From the IMG/VR virus record IMGVR_UViG_3300045257_000048, positions 1 through 44,396 of that record: a DNA stretch of 44,396 bases; one strand, written 5' to 3'. This document shows positions 8,289 to 16,415 of the stretch, piece by piece. A program made the position numbers and the translations under genes. Under the pieces are notes generated by a model. The model had not been told where the DNA came from. It was given only the letters and a program-made list of their open reading frames with translations, and made no database searches. How positions within the stretch are numbered: the stretch's first letter is position 1; every line of letters begins with the position of its first letter. This DNA comes from a virus.

Positions 8289-8467
8289 CTCTTGGCGGAG
8301 TAGCGCAGGAAGCAATAAAGGGACTTTCATCTTCGCCGGTTATTCTTGTTGTTGCGGTTCTCAATGTGGCAATGTTGGCTCTAATATTCTATGTCGGGTC
8401 GGCTCAACGCGATGAGCGAGGAATGATGACTAAGCTCCTGGTTGAATGTCACGGGCGGCAACCATGA
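8285..8467 (+). CDS. Holin-like single-span membrane peptide
   Basis: 60 residues with one hydrophobic segment (PVILVVAVLNVAMLALIFYV, residues 18-37), an amphipathic start and a charged C-terminus with one Cys. It starts with ATG in an ATGA overlap with the endolysin stop and ends in an ATGA overlap with the next gene. Small one-span proteins in this position are commonly holins. An inner-membrane spanin is possible but there is no long periplasmic coil. No separate spanin pair was found. Confidence 0.65.
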   Translation: MTLGGVAQEAIKGLSSSPVILVVAVLNVAMLALIFYVGSAQRDERGMMTKLLVECHGRQP

Positions 8468-9213
8468 GTGAAAAAGACACCATTTTTGATAATTTACCGC
8501 CACGGCGTGGAAAGCGCCGTCGTGATTCTGGATTTGAATTTCGGGAAATTTTTACGCGGGATCGAGAGGTTCCGCATCCCTCTGGTAGAGGTGGGTCATT
8601 GTATGATTTAGCGGTTAAACCCCCCTCTATTATTTATTCGGTTTGGTCCGCCTCGGACGCCGCCGCCAATGCGATGACGCTCTCCAACGGCGGGCTAACG
8701 GTGACGCCGTCAGCGAATGCTGGGTATCAGTCAGTACGTGGCACAGTCAGTCAAGCAAGCGGAAAGTTTTATGTAGAATTCAAGGCTAACGCCACCGAAG
8801 GCAATGTGCAAATGGGGTGGGGAATAGCGTCGGCAAGTTTTGTTCCAACCAGTTATCTTGGATCAAGCGCATCTTCGGCTGGATCTTATAATCAGAATGC
8901 TGGCAATTTTGTCACGGCAGGGTTTACGTCGATTATAGCCCTTGGTCCTCAGCCCAGTGCGGCGAATGATGTGTGGGCGATTGCAATTGATTTGACCGCC
9001 GGTAAATACTGGGTGGCGCAGAATAATGTCTGGGCTGGCGGCGGCAACCCTGCTGCTGGAACAAGTCCGATGGTGACGATTGCCGCGCCAGCTTTTGGAT
9101 TAGCTTATTTTCCGGCGCTGTCGCTTGAAAGCGCCAACCACGCATGGACCCTCCAACCCACCGCTGCGACACAGAAATACGCTGCGCCGAGCGGGTTCAG
9201 CCCATGGGGATAA
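8464..9213 (+). CDS. SPRY-like adhesin or tail protein
   Basis: 249 residues from ATG 8464, which overlaps the previous stop; the longer frame from 8446 lacks a ribosome site. Residues 1-45 are basic and Arg-rich. From about residue 55 a beta-rich domain resembles SPRY/B30.2 modules in phage proteins (GKFYVEFKANATEGNVQMGW, then DVWAIAIDLTAGKYW and NNVWAGGGNP). These modules are often part of adhesins or receptor-binding complexes. It follows the lysis genes and precedes the other tail genes. Function is inferred from fold resemblance only. Confidence 0.65.
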   Translation: MSEKDTIFDNLPPRRGKRRRDSGFEFREIFTRDREVPHPSGRGGSLYDLAVKPPSIIYSVWSASDAAANAMTLSNGGLTVTPSANAGYQSVRGTVSQASGKFYVEFKANATEGNVQMGWGIASASFVPTSYLGSSASSAGSYNQNAGNFVTAGFTSIIALGPQPSAANDVWAIAIDLTAGKYWVAQNNVWAGGGNPAAGTSPMVTIAAPAFGLAYFPALSLESANHAWTLQPTAATQKYAAPSGFSPWG

Positions 9214-9214
9214 A

Positions 9215-9505
9215 ATGAAATACATTTACCGAAATAGCGACGGAATCCGGAGAACGTTCTACGTTGACCCGGATAGCCCTTACTCGCCGTTGGTTCATAC
9301 CGAGCAAGACGTTGAGGAAATTCTCGATGGCGTTAAGCGTGATCGTGAGATTATGCAGAACAGTGGGCCGAGCAAGTTGGTTGCTCGTGTTCCTGTAACC
9401 GTCTGGGAGGAATCGATTCACCGGCAATGGGACGACGGGGATTGGAAAAAGTATCTAAATTCTTCCGAGGCCCGCCCCTTTAGGATTTGGGAGGGTAACG
9501 TATGA
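9215..9505 (+). CDS. Conserved hypothetical phage protein
   Basis: 96 residues from ATG 9215, which lies immediately after the previous gene (stop at 9213); the open frame extends upstream to 9125 but inside that gene. It starts MKYIYRNSDGIRRTFYVDPD and ends KKYLNSSEARPFRIWEGNV. The pattern of a short beta start, an acidic helix, LVARVPVTVWEESIH and a C-terminal RPFRIWEG resembles small proteins in other podovirus tail regions whose function is unknown. The stop shares ATGA with the next gene. Confidence 0.78.
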   Translation: MKYIYRNSDGIRRTFYVDPDSPYSPLVHTEQDVEEILDGVKRDREIMQNSGPSKLVARVPVTVWEESIHRQWDDGDWKKYLNSSEARPFRIWEGNV

Positions 9506-9678
9506 GCACTGTTGGGCTAGTACTCGTTGTCCTCTTAGTTCTTATTCTTCTTGGGGGTTTTGGTGGCCCTTCTCTTGGTTATTGGAATTATGGTTATGGT
9601 TATGGCCATTATGGAGTGGGTGGTATTGGGTTGGTTCTAGTAATCATTTTGATCCTCGTGTTGTTGGGGCGTCTATGA
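9502..9678 (+). CDS. DUF3309-like double-span membrane peptide
   Basis: 58 residues: MSTVGLVLVVLLVLILLGGF, then a Gly/Tyr turn (YWNYGYGYGHYG), then a second hydrophobic segment ending VIILILVLLGRL. This is the layout of DUF3309 proteins, which are small, two-span, and common in Alphaproteobacteria. It starts in ATGA overlap with the previous stop and its stop overlaps the next ATG. Function is unknown. In a late operon it could help lysis or act on the membrane at entry; neither can be shown here. Confidence 0.78.
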   Translation: MSTVGLVLVVLLVLILLGGFGGPSLGYWNYGYGYGHYGVGGIGLVLVIILILVLLGRL

Positions 9679-10301
9679 CTGACTTCGCTGACTTCCAGGC
9701 TCAGATAAAGGAATGGGCGAATCGAGGGGATTGGTCAGACTCCTTAACGATTTCCTATATTCGCATGGCGGAGCAGAAATTTAACCAGGATCTCCGAATT
9801 GATTGGATGATGAAGTCGGCTAATAATACGGTAACCAATCGTTGTGCCGTTTTGCCCGATGATTGGTTATCGACGTATTTGATAAGTATCGCTAGCAGTA
9901 GAGCGGTTGGCGGATGGTTGCCAATTCGTTATAAGTCCAACGATGAGTTTTTTCAATTAACGGATGCGCATGCTCTCTGTTATTATACAATCGTTGGTAG
10001 GAATATTTATTTTGGCGGTACTCCGGTTCCCGTTGACGGAACTGCGTTCCAGATCACGTATTATGGGGGAGTCCCCGTATTTTCTGACACCGTTAATAGT
10101 TGGGTATACACCAAGTATCCAAGTTTGTATCTATTCGCTGCGTTGATGCATGCAGATTTGCATGCGGTTGGCGAAGAGAATTCGGCGTTAGCCTTGAAGG
10201 CTCAGGTTGACGATGTAATCTCTAAGCTGAATGCGCAGCATCTATTCTCGAAATCGAGTGGCTCGCGTATCACTAGAACTCGTACGAGGTCATTTGGATG
10301 A
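9675..10301 (+). CDS. Head-tail adaptor protein (SU10-adaptor/gp4-like)
   Basis: 208 residues from ATG 9675, overlapping the previous stop; an in-frame upstream ATG at 9582 lies inside the DUF3309 gene. It starts MTDFADFQAQIKEWANRGDW and has SYIRMAEQKFNQDLRIDWM, typical of the alpha-helical adaptors that dock under the portal in podoviruses and SU10-like phages. The C-terminal helix ends in a basic tail. It is followed by tail genes, as expected for the connector. It overlaps the fibre gene by ATGA. Confidence 0.75.
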   Translation: MTDFADFQAQIKEWANRGDWSDSLTISYIRMAEQKFNQDLRIDWMMKSANNTVTNRCAVLPDDWLSTYLISIASSRAVGGWLPIRYKSNDEFFQLTDAHALCYYTIVGRNIYFGGTPVPVDGTAFQITYYGGVPVFSDTVNSWVYTKYPSLYLFAALMHADLHAVGEENSALALKAQVDDVISKLNAQHLFSKSSGSRITRTRTRSFG

Positions 10302-11869
10302 ATGATCAATGGGTTCCGTCCAGCCCTTTGGTTCCCGCCGGGGATTGGTCTGAGGATTGTGGTTGCGCGTCGGCCCCGGACGCTCCCTCCATTGCTGATA
10401 GCGTAAATATTGTCGGGGAACCAGGAGCAATCCAGTCGACTAGGGATGGCAAGTATCTATGGGCGCTTGTCTTGAACGACGGTTCCCCTGCAGCGGATAT
10501 GCGATTAGATCGATTTGACGATACGGGAGTACTTATAGATAGCCCGCTTACAAGTGAGCGCGCGACGGGCACCATTACGTTTAATGATCCGGTAATGTTG
10601 TCGCGCGATCCCGTCGAGGACATGGAGGCGGTGACTCGGGAATTCGTTCTCGCCAACGCTGCGGGCCTTACTGACGCGCCGAATGATGGAACACTGTATG
10701 GGCGTAAGAGCCTTGCTTGGGCTCACTTGACTCATTCCGACATCATCGACTGGGCGGCGACGCTTGCGCCTTATGCGCTGGTCGTTAACATTCCGGCGGC
10801 TTCAATTACATTGCCTTCACCAAGTGGTGTGGCGGCGATTGGGACGAGCGCGACTTATGCCCGCGCCGATCACGTTCATCCTGTTCCTGCGCCCGATGTT
10901 TATTCGCACGAGAATCGCATTATCAACGGCGACATGCGGATCGATCAACGCAACAATGGTGCGATGGTCACGCCGGCAGTTAATGGGGCTTTCCCGATTG
11001 ATCGATGGAAGCTAGGGACGCCGCAGGTTAGCAAGATCAACGCGCAGCGCGGCGTGCTTGGCGCAGGCATGATTGCGCTTGGTTGGCCTTATTCGCTCAA
11101 CGTTGCGACGGCGGCGGCTTACACTCCAGCAGCTGGTGAAGCCTTCGTGCTGTTCCAGCCCATCGAAGCCGATATGATCGGCGACTTCGCTTGGGGAACG
11201 GCGAACGCGCAGCCAGTGACGTTGTCGTTCATGGCGCTGGGAAGCATCGCTGGGACATATGGTGGATCGATTCGCAACACCGACAATTCACGCTCCTATC
11301 CGTTCAGCTTCACTTTGGCCGCCAGTACTTGGACGAAGGTCGTCGTCAATATTCCCGGCGACACGGGTGGGACGTGGGTGTTGAGCGGCAGCGGCATGGG
11401 ATTAACGGTTAGTTTCGATCTTGGCGCTGTCGCGAGCTTGCGCGGTCCAGCTAATGCGTGGGCGGCGGCGAACTATGCGGGCGTGACTGGCGCGGTCAGC
11501 ATGGTTGCGAACGTCAGTGCGACCATGAGCTTCACGGGCGTCAAACTGGAGATTGGCAGCGTCGCTACGCCCTTCAATCGTCAGTCGTTGGCCAAGAGCA
11601 TGGCCGATTGTCAGCGATATTACTCGGGGACGATGCAACTTTACTCCGTAGTGGGCAATCAGATCGCTGGTCAAACCTTCGTTTTTAGCTCTTTATGCCC
11701 AATTCCAATGCGTGCTATTCCAACTACGATAATCTCTAATAATGCAAGCAGTAATTGGACGGTGACCAGTGTGACGAGCAATGCGCAGACGATCGCGGCG
11801 GTTGGGACTACTGTGGCTAGCGCTAGTGTCACTTTGAACGTCCTTTTCAATCTTAGCGCGGAGCTTTGA
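10298..11869 (+). CDS. Tail fibre / receptor-binding protein
   Basis: 523 residues. The start is a virion-attachment-like region with Asp/Pro-rich turns. Residues 170-205 hold ASITLPSPSGVAAIGTS and YARADHVHP, a linker motif common in fibres. The middle begins with NRIINGDMRIDQRNNG and is a jelly-roll-like domain often found before receptor-binding tips, ending VKLEIGSVATPFNRQSLAKS and CQRYY. The C-terminus is Thr/Ser/Ala-rich beta. It probably forms the trimeric fibre that binds the host surface. It overlaps the adaptor gene by ATGA. Confidence 0.85.
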   Translation: MNDQWVPSSPLVPAGDWSEDCGCASAPDAPSIADSVNIVGEPGAIQSTRDGKYLWALVLNDGSPAADMRLDRFDDTGVLIDSPLTSERATGTITFNDPVMLSRDPVEDMEAVTREFVLANAAGLTDAPNDGTLYGRKSLAWAHLTHSDIIDWAATLAPYALVVNIPAASITLPSPSGVAAIGTSATYARADHVHPVPAPDVYSHENRIINGDMRIDQRNNGAMVTPAVNGAFPIDRWKLGTPQVSKINAQRGVLGAGMIALGWPYSLNVATAAAYTPAAGEAFVLFQPIEADMIGDFAWGTANAQPVTLSFMALGSIAGTYGGSIRNTDNSRSYPFSFTLAASTWTKVVVNIPGDTGGTWVLSGSGMGLTVSFDLGAVASLRGPANAWAAANYAGVTGAVSMVANVSATMSFTGVKLEIGSVATPFNRQSLAKSMADCQRYYSGTMQLYSVVGNQIAGQTFVFSSLCPIPMRAIPTTIISNNASSNWTVTSVTSNAQTIAAVGTTVASASVTLNVLFNLSAEL

Positions 11870-11871
11870 TC

Positions 11872-12066
11872 GTGACTTATACGCAAGTCTGGGATCACAT
11901 GCAAAACAAGCCCAGCGATCAGATCATCCAGCGCGATGAGGACGGCGCGTTCATCCCGTTCGACCCCGCCAACATCGATTATCAGGAATATCTGACGTGG
12001 CTCGATCAGGGCAACGAGCCGACGCCTTACATGCCGCCGCCTTCCGTGGAGGCTTCTCGTGGTTGA
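11872..12066 (+). CDS. Small fibre-associated protein, possible assembly chaperone
   Basis: 64 residues from GTG 11872, preceded by GGAG eight bases upstream; TTG 11866 is a weaker option. The segment IQRDEDGAFIPFDPANIDYQ followed by EYLTWLDQGNEPTP is a widespread short module after phage fibre genes, often labelled tail-fibre assembly or XkdW-like. The C-terminus is Pro-rich. Its place directly after the fibre supports a fibre-linked role, but its activity is not known. Confidence 0.7.
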   Translation: MTYTQVWDHMQNKPSDQIIQRDEDGAFIPFDPANIDYQEYLTWLDQGNEPTPYMPPPSVEASRG

Positions 12067-12901
12067 TACTATAACTACTAAATACAGTCTTGTTAAACCA
12101 GAGATATCCGGTTCTCCAACTACTTGGGGAAATAAGCTTAATGCTAATCTGGATATTATTGACGGTGCGCTGGATCAGAATAAGCAACGGGGCGTTGAAA
12201 TCGGTTCCATGGTGATGTGGGCGGGCGTCATAACAACGCCCCCGGCGAATTGGATGCTGTGCAACGGGGCTTCCTTGTCCACTTCTACCTATGCAGCGTT
12301 ATTCGCGATTATTGGTTATGCATTCGGCGGCTCCGGGACTAGCTTTAACCTGCCCAATTTAACGCAGAGATTCCCTGTCGGCGCGGGTGTCAATCCTATT
12401 GGACAATCTGGCGGCGCGTTGAGTTATCCGATTGGAATCGGTAATCTGCCATCTCATTCACATTCGATTACCGATGTTGCACATAATCACGGCGTCAACC
12501 AGTGGGCGCATGCGCACGTCATCACGACCGGTAATCACTCCCACGCTATTGCGACCGGCGGCCATGCGCATACGATTTCGACCGGGAGCCATGCTCATGG
12601 CGGTGTTTTGGTTGATTCCGGTGTTACGGGCGGCGTTCCAGCGGGCGTCGGGAAAGTTGGCAACGGGGGCAACACTAGCACTGTCGGCGATCTCGGCGGT
12701 AGCACTAATACGGTCGGCAACCTCGGCGGCAATACCGACACTGCGGGCAACCTTGGCGGGAGCACGGATACCAGGACTTCCACTATTTCGCTTGGCGCTT
12801 CCGGCACCGGGCTTTCAGCCACCAACGCCGTAGGCAGCGGAACGCCACTAACCGTTACCCCTCCCTTCTTAGCAATCGCTTTTATTATAAAGTACCAATG
12901 A
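12059..12901 (+). CDS. Tail collar-domain protein with His- and Gly-rich repeats
   Basis: 280 residues, GTG start with GGAGG upstream. Residues 50-110 are a phage tail collar domain (GSMVMWAGVITTPPANWMLC, then FNLPNLTQRFPVGAG). Then come roughly 10-residue His-rich repeats (HAHVITTGN, HSHAIATGG, HAHTISTGS) and 10-residue Gly/Asn/Thr repeats (LGGSTNTVGN, LGGNTDTAGN). It ends PPFLAIAFIIKYQ, typical of the family. His repeats like these bind metal ions in T4 gp12-type fibres, so a metal-stabilised short fibre is likely. It overlaps the next gene by ATGA. Confidence 0.88.
   Translation: MVDTITTKYSLVKPEISGSPTTWGNKLNANLDIIDGALDQNKQRGVEIGSMVMWAGVITTPPANWMLCNGASLSTSTYAALFAIIGYAFGGSGTSFNLPNLTQRFPVGAGVNPIGQSGGALSYPIGIGNLPSHSHSITDVAHNHGVNQWAHAHVITTGNHSHAIATGGHAHTISTGSHAHGGVLVDSGVTGGVPAGVGKVGNGGNTSTVGDLGGSTNTVGNLGGNTDTAGNLGGSTDTRTSTISLGASGTGLSATNAVGSGTPLTVTPPFLAIAFIIKYQ
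12506..12601 (+). repeat. His-rich decapeptide-like repeats inside the collar protein
   Basis: Three to four imperfect repeats of about 30 bases encode HxH motifs every ten residues or so. A second set, at 12692-12772, encodes three copies of an LGGxTxT unit. HxH pairs at this spacing suggest stacked metal sites along a trimer axis, as known for T4 short tail fibres. Confidence 0.7.
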
Positions 12902-14421
12902 GCACAGCTTTTCAGCCCATCGAGATTCCTCCCGGCGTCGTAGCAACGCCGACTAAGAAGATGATGTCTTCGAACTATGCTGAAGTAAACATGGTTCGAT
13001 GGAATTCAGGACAGCTCGCGCCGATCGGTGGTCAAGCGAAATACAATTATACATTTACATCCCCTTGTCGTGCTATTCATGGTTGGTATGATCTTGGTAG
13101 CGTCTATCACGTTGCTTATCTGTGCGAGACGAATGTTTATGTGGATACGGGCGGCCAAATCACTGAAATAACGCCTGCTGGTGGTTTAACGCCTCCTACT
13201 CTTCCTGGACAGGGGGGTTATGGCGATTTAGATTATTCCGACGACAATTATGGAACGCCCCGCGCTACTCGGAATCTTCCAGGATTTCATGATATTCCCC
13301 CTGCTTGGAGCATGGATAATTTTGGACAGATTCTGTTAGTTCAAACGTCGCCCGATGGGCGATTGCTCGAGTGGAACCCACAGGCTGCGATCGGCACTAA
13401 GCTTACTGCTGTTGCCAACGCTCCTCTTGGACGATCATTCGTCGTTACTAGCCAACGCTTTGTGATGATGTTCGGCATTCTTGGCAGCGGCGGATCTGCC
13501 CGCCGATTCGGCTGGTCGGATCAAGAGACCTACAACAACTGGGACTTCGCTAACGTCGCTACCAAGGCAGGGTTCTACGATATCGAACCGGCTTCCCCAA
13601 TCATGATGGGTATTTCTGGGAGACCGGGGGTTATGTTCTTCACCGCCAAGAAAGCATATCTTGTATCCTATACCGGCCTTCCGTATATCTACAGTTACAC
13701 CGAATTGGCCGATGGACCTATTCCGTGGTCACCGAAATCGATCGTGGCTACCGCGAGCCAGACGTTGTGGATGTCGGAGCAGGGTCTGTGGGCTTTCGAC
13801 GGCACCTCGATATCCCCAATAAGCTGCCCAGTGTTCCCGTGGGTTGTCGACGATATTGACGACATGTATGTCCGTTATTTCGCGTGCGCGGTTCATGTCG
13901 GGGATTTCAACGAATTCTGGTGGTTTTTCCCGCAGGTGGGGAAAGGATACAACACGCGGGCGGTTATCTACAACTACAAGGAGGGTTGGTGGGGTCAGGC
14001 ACAAATGTCTAGGAGCGCAGGAATTACTTCTTCCTACACCGTCGAAACGATCATGGCGGATAGGACATCTTCTTGCATCCATGAGACAGGCATCGCTTAC
14101 TTTAATTCTGATATTCCGTGGGTCGAGACGTTTAATTTGAACGTCACTAAAGGATCGCGGCTGGTTACTATCAAACAACTGCTCCCTGATATTGAAGGAA
14201 ACGTTGACCAGCTGCGTTACAATTTGTTCTACCGGAACTCGCGTAGCACGGGAACGGGCGAAGTCGCCACTCCGTTAGTTAAGGTGCGCGACAATGGCTA
14301 TGTGGATTTCCGTACGACCGGCAGGGATATTCGGTTACGACTTTCGGTGACAGGTCCCAATGTGTTCCCATTCGTTGTTGGCCAGCATCAAATTGACATC
14401 GTTCCGAGAGGTGATCGATGA
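12898..14421 (+). CDS. Tail nozzle / packaged-DNA stabilisation protein (gp10-like)
   Basis: 507 residues, ATG in an ATGA overlap. The opening PIEIPPGVVATPTKKM and RWNSGQLAPIGG are hallmarks of the podovirus nozzle family. The body has propeller-like repeats (FVVTSQRFVMMFGI, then FTAKKAYLVSYTG and LWMSEQGLWAFDGTSISPI), followed by YNYKEGWWGQ. The protein closes the tail tube and holds DNA in place. It sits downstream of the adaptor, in the expected order. Confidence 0.85.
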   Translation: MSTAFQPIEIPPGVVATPTKKMMSSNYAEVNMVRWNSGQLAPIGGQAKYNYTFTSPCRAIHGWYDLGSVYHVAYLCETNVYVDTGGQITEITPAGGLTPPTLPGQGGYGDLDYSDDNYGTPRATRNLPGFHDIPPAWSMDNFGQILLVQTSPDGRLLEWNPQAAIGTKLTAVANAPLGRSFVVTSQRFVMMFGILGSGGSARRFGWSDQETYNNWDFANVATKAGFYDIEPASPIMMGISGRPGVMFFTAKKAYLVSYTGLPYIYSYTELADGPIPWSPKSIVATASQTLWMSEQGLWAFDGTSISPISCPVFPWVVDDIDDMYVRYFACAVHVGDFNEFWWFFPQVGKGYNTRAVIYNYKEGWWGQAQMSRSAGITSSYTVETIMADRTSSCIHETGIAYFNSDIPWVETFNLNVTKGSRLVTIKQLLPDIEGNVDQLRYNLFYRNSRSTGTGEVATPLVKVRDNGYVDFRTTGRDIRLRLSVTGPNVFPFVVGQHQIDIVPRGDR

Positions 14422-14651
14422 TATTCCCGCCGCCCGATCTTCCGAATATCCCGAAGATTCAGCCGGAATTGACGGATTATTTGCGGCGCTTTGCTGTGTG
14501 GGCGAACAAACAGATGCAGTACAAGATTCCGAACGACGAGGCGCAAGACCACTTTCTTTTGAGATCCTCCACCGGCAAAGTATACAAGATTTCCGTAAGC
14601 GATACGGGAACCGTTACGAGTACTTTGGTGCCCCTAGGCTCGCATCCATGA
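14418..14651 (+). CDS. Small structural-module protein, unknown
   Basis: 77 residues, ATG in ATGA overlap with the nozzle gene. A Pro-rich start (MIFPPPDLPNIPKIQPEL) is followed by a helix (YLRRFAVWANKQMQYKI) and a short beta hairpin (GKVYKISVSDTGTVTSTL). The same small Pro-start layout is common next to nozzle genes, where it may be a tail accessory. I do not recognise a named family. Its stop overlaps the next ATG. Confidence 0.75.
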   Translation: MIFPPPDLPNIPKIQPELTDYLRRFAVWANKQMQYKIPNDEAQDHFLLRSSTGKVYKISVSDTGTVTSTLVPLGSHP

Positions 14652-15010
14652 ATGGAGTTAATTACACGAGGTATTACATGAAGCTCCAGCGGGCTTTAAA
14701 GGATGCCGGGGATTTGTATACGGTTCAGGAGATACTTGCAGCCATCTCTGAGGATAGAATGCAGTCATTCGCTGAGGGCAACACTTGGGCGATTACCGAG
14801 GTTCACACGTTCCCAGGCAAAAAGGTGCTTGATATCTGTTACGTTATCGGGGACATGAAAGAGGCCGAGAAGCTCCACGATCGCGTCGTCGAATTTGCGA
14901 GGTCGATCGACGCGACGATGGTTCGAGCGTTCGGGCGGCGCGGTTGGGAAAAGCATGCTATAAAGAACGGTTGGCGGACGGCTGGCCAAACGTACCATAA
15001 GGATATTTAA
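14648..15010 (+). CDS. GNAT-like virion-module protein
   Basis: 120 residues from ATG 14648, which overlaps the previous stop; the open frame upstream runs through other genes. The pattern TWAITEVHTFPGKKVLDICY, then GDMKEAEKLHD, then VRAFGRRGWEKHAIKNGW matches a common phage protein of acyltransferase (GNAT-like) shape, with the final RRGWEK...GW typical of that fold. A true acetyl-CoA site is not obvious, so it may be a structural relic. It is conserved beside ejection-protein genes in other podoviruses. Confidence 0.65.
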   Translation: MNGVNYTRYYMKLQRALKDAGDLYTVQEILAAISEDRMQSFAEGNTWAITEVHTFPGKKVLDICYVIGDMKEAEKLHDRVVEFARSIDATMVRAFGRRGWEKHAIKNGWRTAGQTYHKDI

Positions 15011-15011
15011 G

Positions 15012-16415
15012 ATGGGCGGCCAACAAAGCGAGCAACAGACTTCGCAAACCTCGACGGTTCAACTACCGCCGTGGGTAAGCGATGCTGCTCAACAGAATTA
15101 CGCGTTTGCACAGAACGTCGCGAACCGTCCGCTCGTCCAGTATGGCGGACAACAGGTTGCTGACACCTCTCCGCAGACGCAACAGGCTTGGGACCTCGCT
15201 GCGAATAGCGGAACTGCGGGCCAGAGTCAATACGACGCTGCGACGGCTGGGTTCCTGTCGGCGATGGGGGCGGGCGCGAATGCCCCGCAAGTTGGAATGC
15301 AGGGCCGCGTTGGCGACGTTACGCCGAGCCTGTTAGCTAATACTGATCTGTCCAAGTACATGAACCCATATATAAACGATGTGGTTAACACGTCGATGGA
15401 CAAGCTTGAGGCGCAACGCCAGCAGTCGATTATGGGCAACGCTGATTCGGCGGTCAAGGCTAATGCATTCGGTGGTTCTCGGCAGGGCATCACCGATGCG
15501 GTTACTAACGCTCAATCAGCTGTTGGTGCCGGTCAGCTTGCTTCGCAATTGTATGGGCAAGCGTACGACACAGCAACGAAGGGTGCTCAATTTGACATCG
15601 GCAATCTGTTAACGGCGGCGACGGGCAATCAAACGGCAGGCGTTACGCAGAGAGGCCAAGATTACACCACTGCGATGGCAAATCAGTCCGCCGCGCTCAA
15701 AGGCACCGACCAAACTCTCGCGGGTGCGACCGGAATGGAGAGCCTCGGCAACGACGCTCTCAAGAATGTCTTGCAGCAGTACTCGATGCTATCTGAGGCG
15801 GGTCAAGGTCAGCAATCGCAAGCTCAGAGCATCATCGACGCTAACAAGGCCAAATTCGCTGAGGCCCAGGGATACCCGAACGAACAACTCAACACGTTGT
15901 TGTCTTCTCTTGGCATGACGCCTTATGGCAAGACGCAGACGACCCAGGGCGATACTAAGGATTCCTATTCGCCGGATTATGCTCAATCGGCTCTCGGTCT
16001 TCTGTCGATCGGCGCGGGTCTATTCAAATCAGACAAGAAGGCGAAGAAGGACATCACTGCGGTTGGAACTCACGCGCCGTCCGGATTACCCGTATATTCC
16101 TATCGCTTCAAAGGCCAGCAGCCGGGGACGCCAAAGACCGTCGGCCCGATGGCGCAGGATGTTCAGAAATCTTTCCCCGGCGCGGTCGCGAATGTCGGTG
16201 GAACCAAGTACATCGCTCCTTCGCAGATCCCGGGCGGAGGAGGGGTGGGCGGAGCAGGGTTGCTGGCGGGCAACAACACTGCTCCGCCAAAATTCGATAC
16301 TCCGTTCGGACCTGCTCAACAGGCCCCTGACGGGAACCACTACGTTCAGCATCCCCGAACTAAGAAGTTCATGAAGGTAAGACAAGTTTCCAATGCCGCA
16401 AGTCAATTTGTCTGA
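15012..16415 (+). CDS. Virion protein with internal S74-type chaperone motif
   Basis: 467 residues, rich in Gln, Ala, Ser and Gly, with long predicted helices (MDKLEAQRQQSIMGNADSAV and similar). At about residues 338-395 is a peptidase S74/intramolecular-chaperone signature: SDKKAKKDITAVG, LPVYSYRFKG, VGPMAQDVQKSFPGAV. Unlike classic S74 tailspikes the motif is followed by about 75 more residues (Gly-rich, then HPRTKKFMKVRQ). It starts 2 bases after the previous stop. It is probably a virion internal or tail protein with assisted folding. Confidence 0.7.
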   Translation: MGGQQSEQQTSQTSTVQLPPWVSDAAQQNYAFAQNVANRPLVQYGGQQVADTSPQTQQAWDLAANSGTAGQSQYDAATAGFLSAMGAGANAPQVGMQGRVGDVTPSLLANTDLSKYMNPYINDVVNTSMDKLEAQRQQSIMGNADSAVKANAFGGSRQGITDAVTNAQSAVGAGQLASQLYGQAYDTATKGAQFDIGNLLTAATGNQTAGVTQRGQDYTTAMANQSAALKGTDQTLAGATGMESLGNDALKNVLQQYSMLSEAGQGQQSQAQSIIDANKAKFAEAQGYPNEQLNTLLSSLGMTPYGKTQTTQGDTKDSYSPDYAQSALGLLSIGAGLFKSDKKAKKDITAVGTHAPSGLPVYSYRFKGQQPGTPKTVGPMAQDVQKSFPGAVANVGGTKYIAPSQIPGGGGVGGAGLLAGNNTAPPKFDTPFGPAQQAPDGNHYVQHPRTKKFMKVRQVSNAASQFV

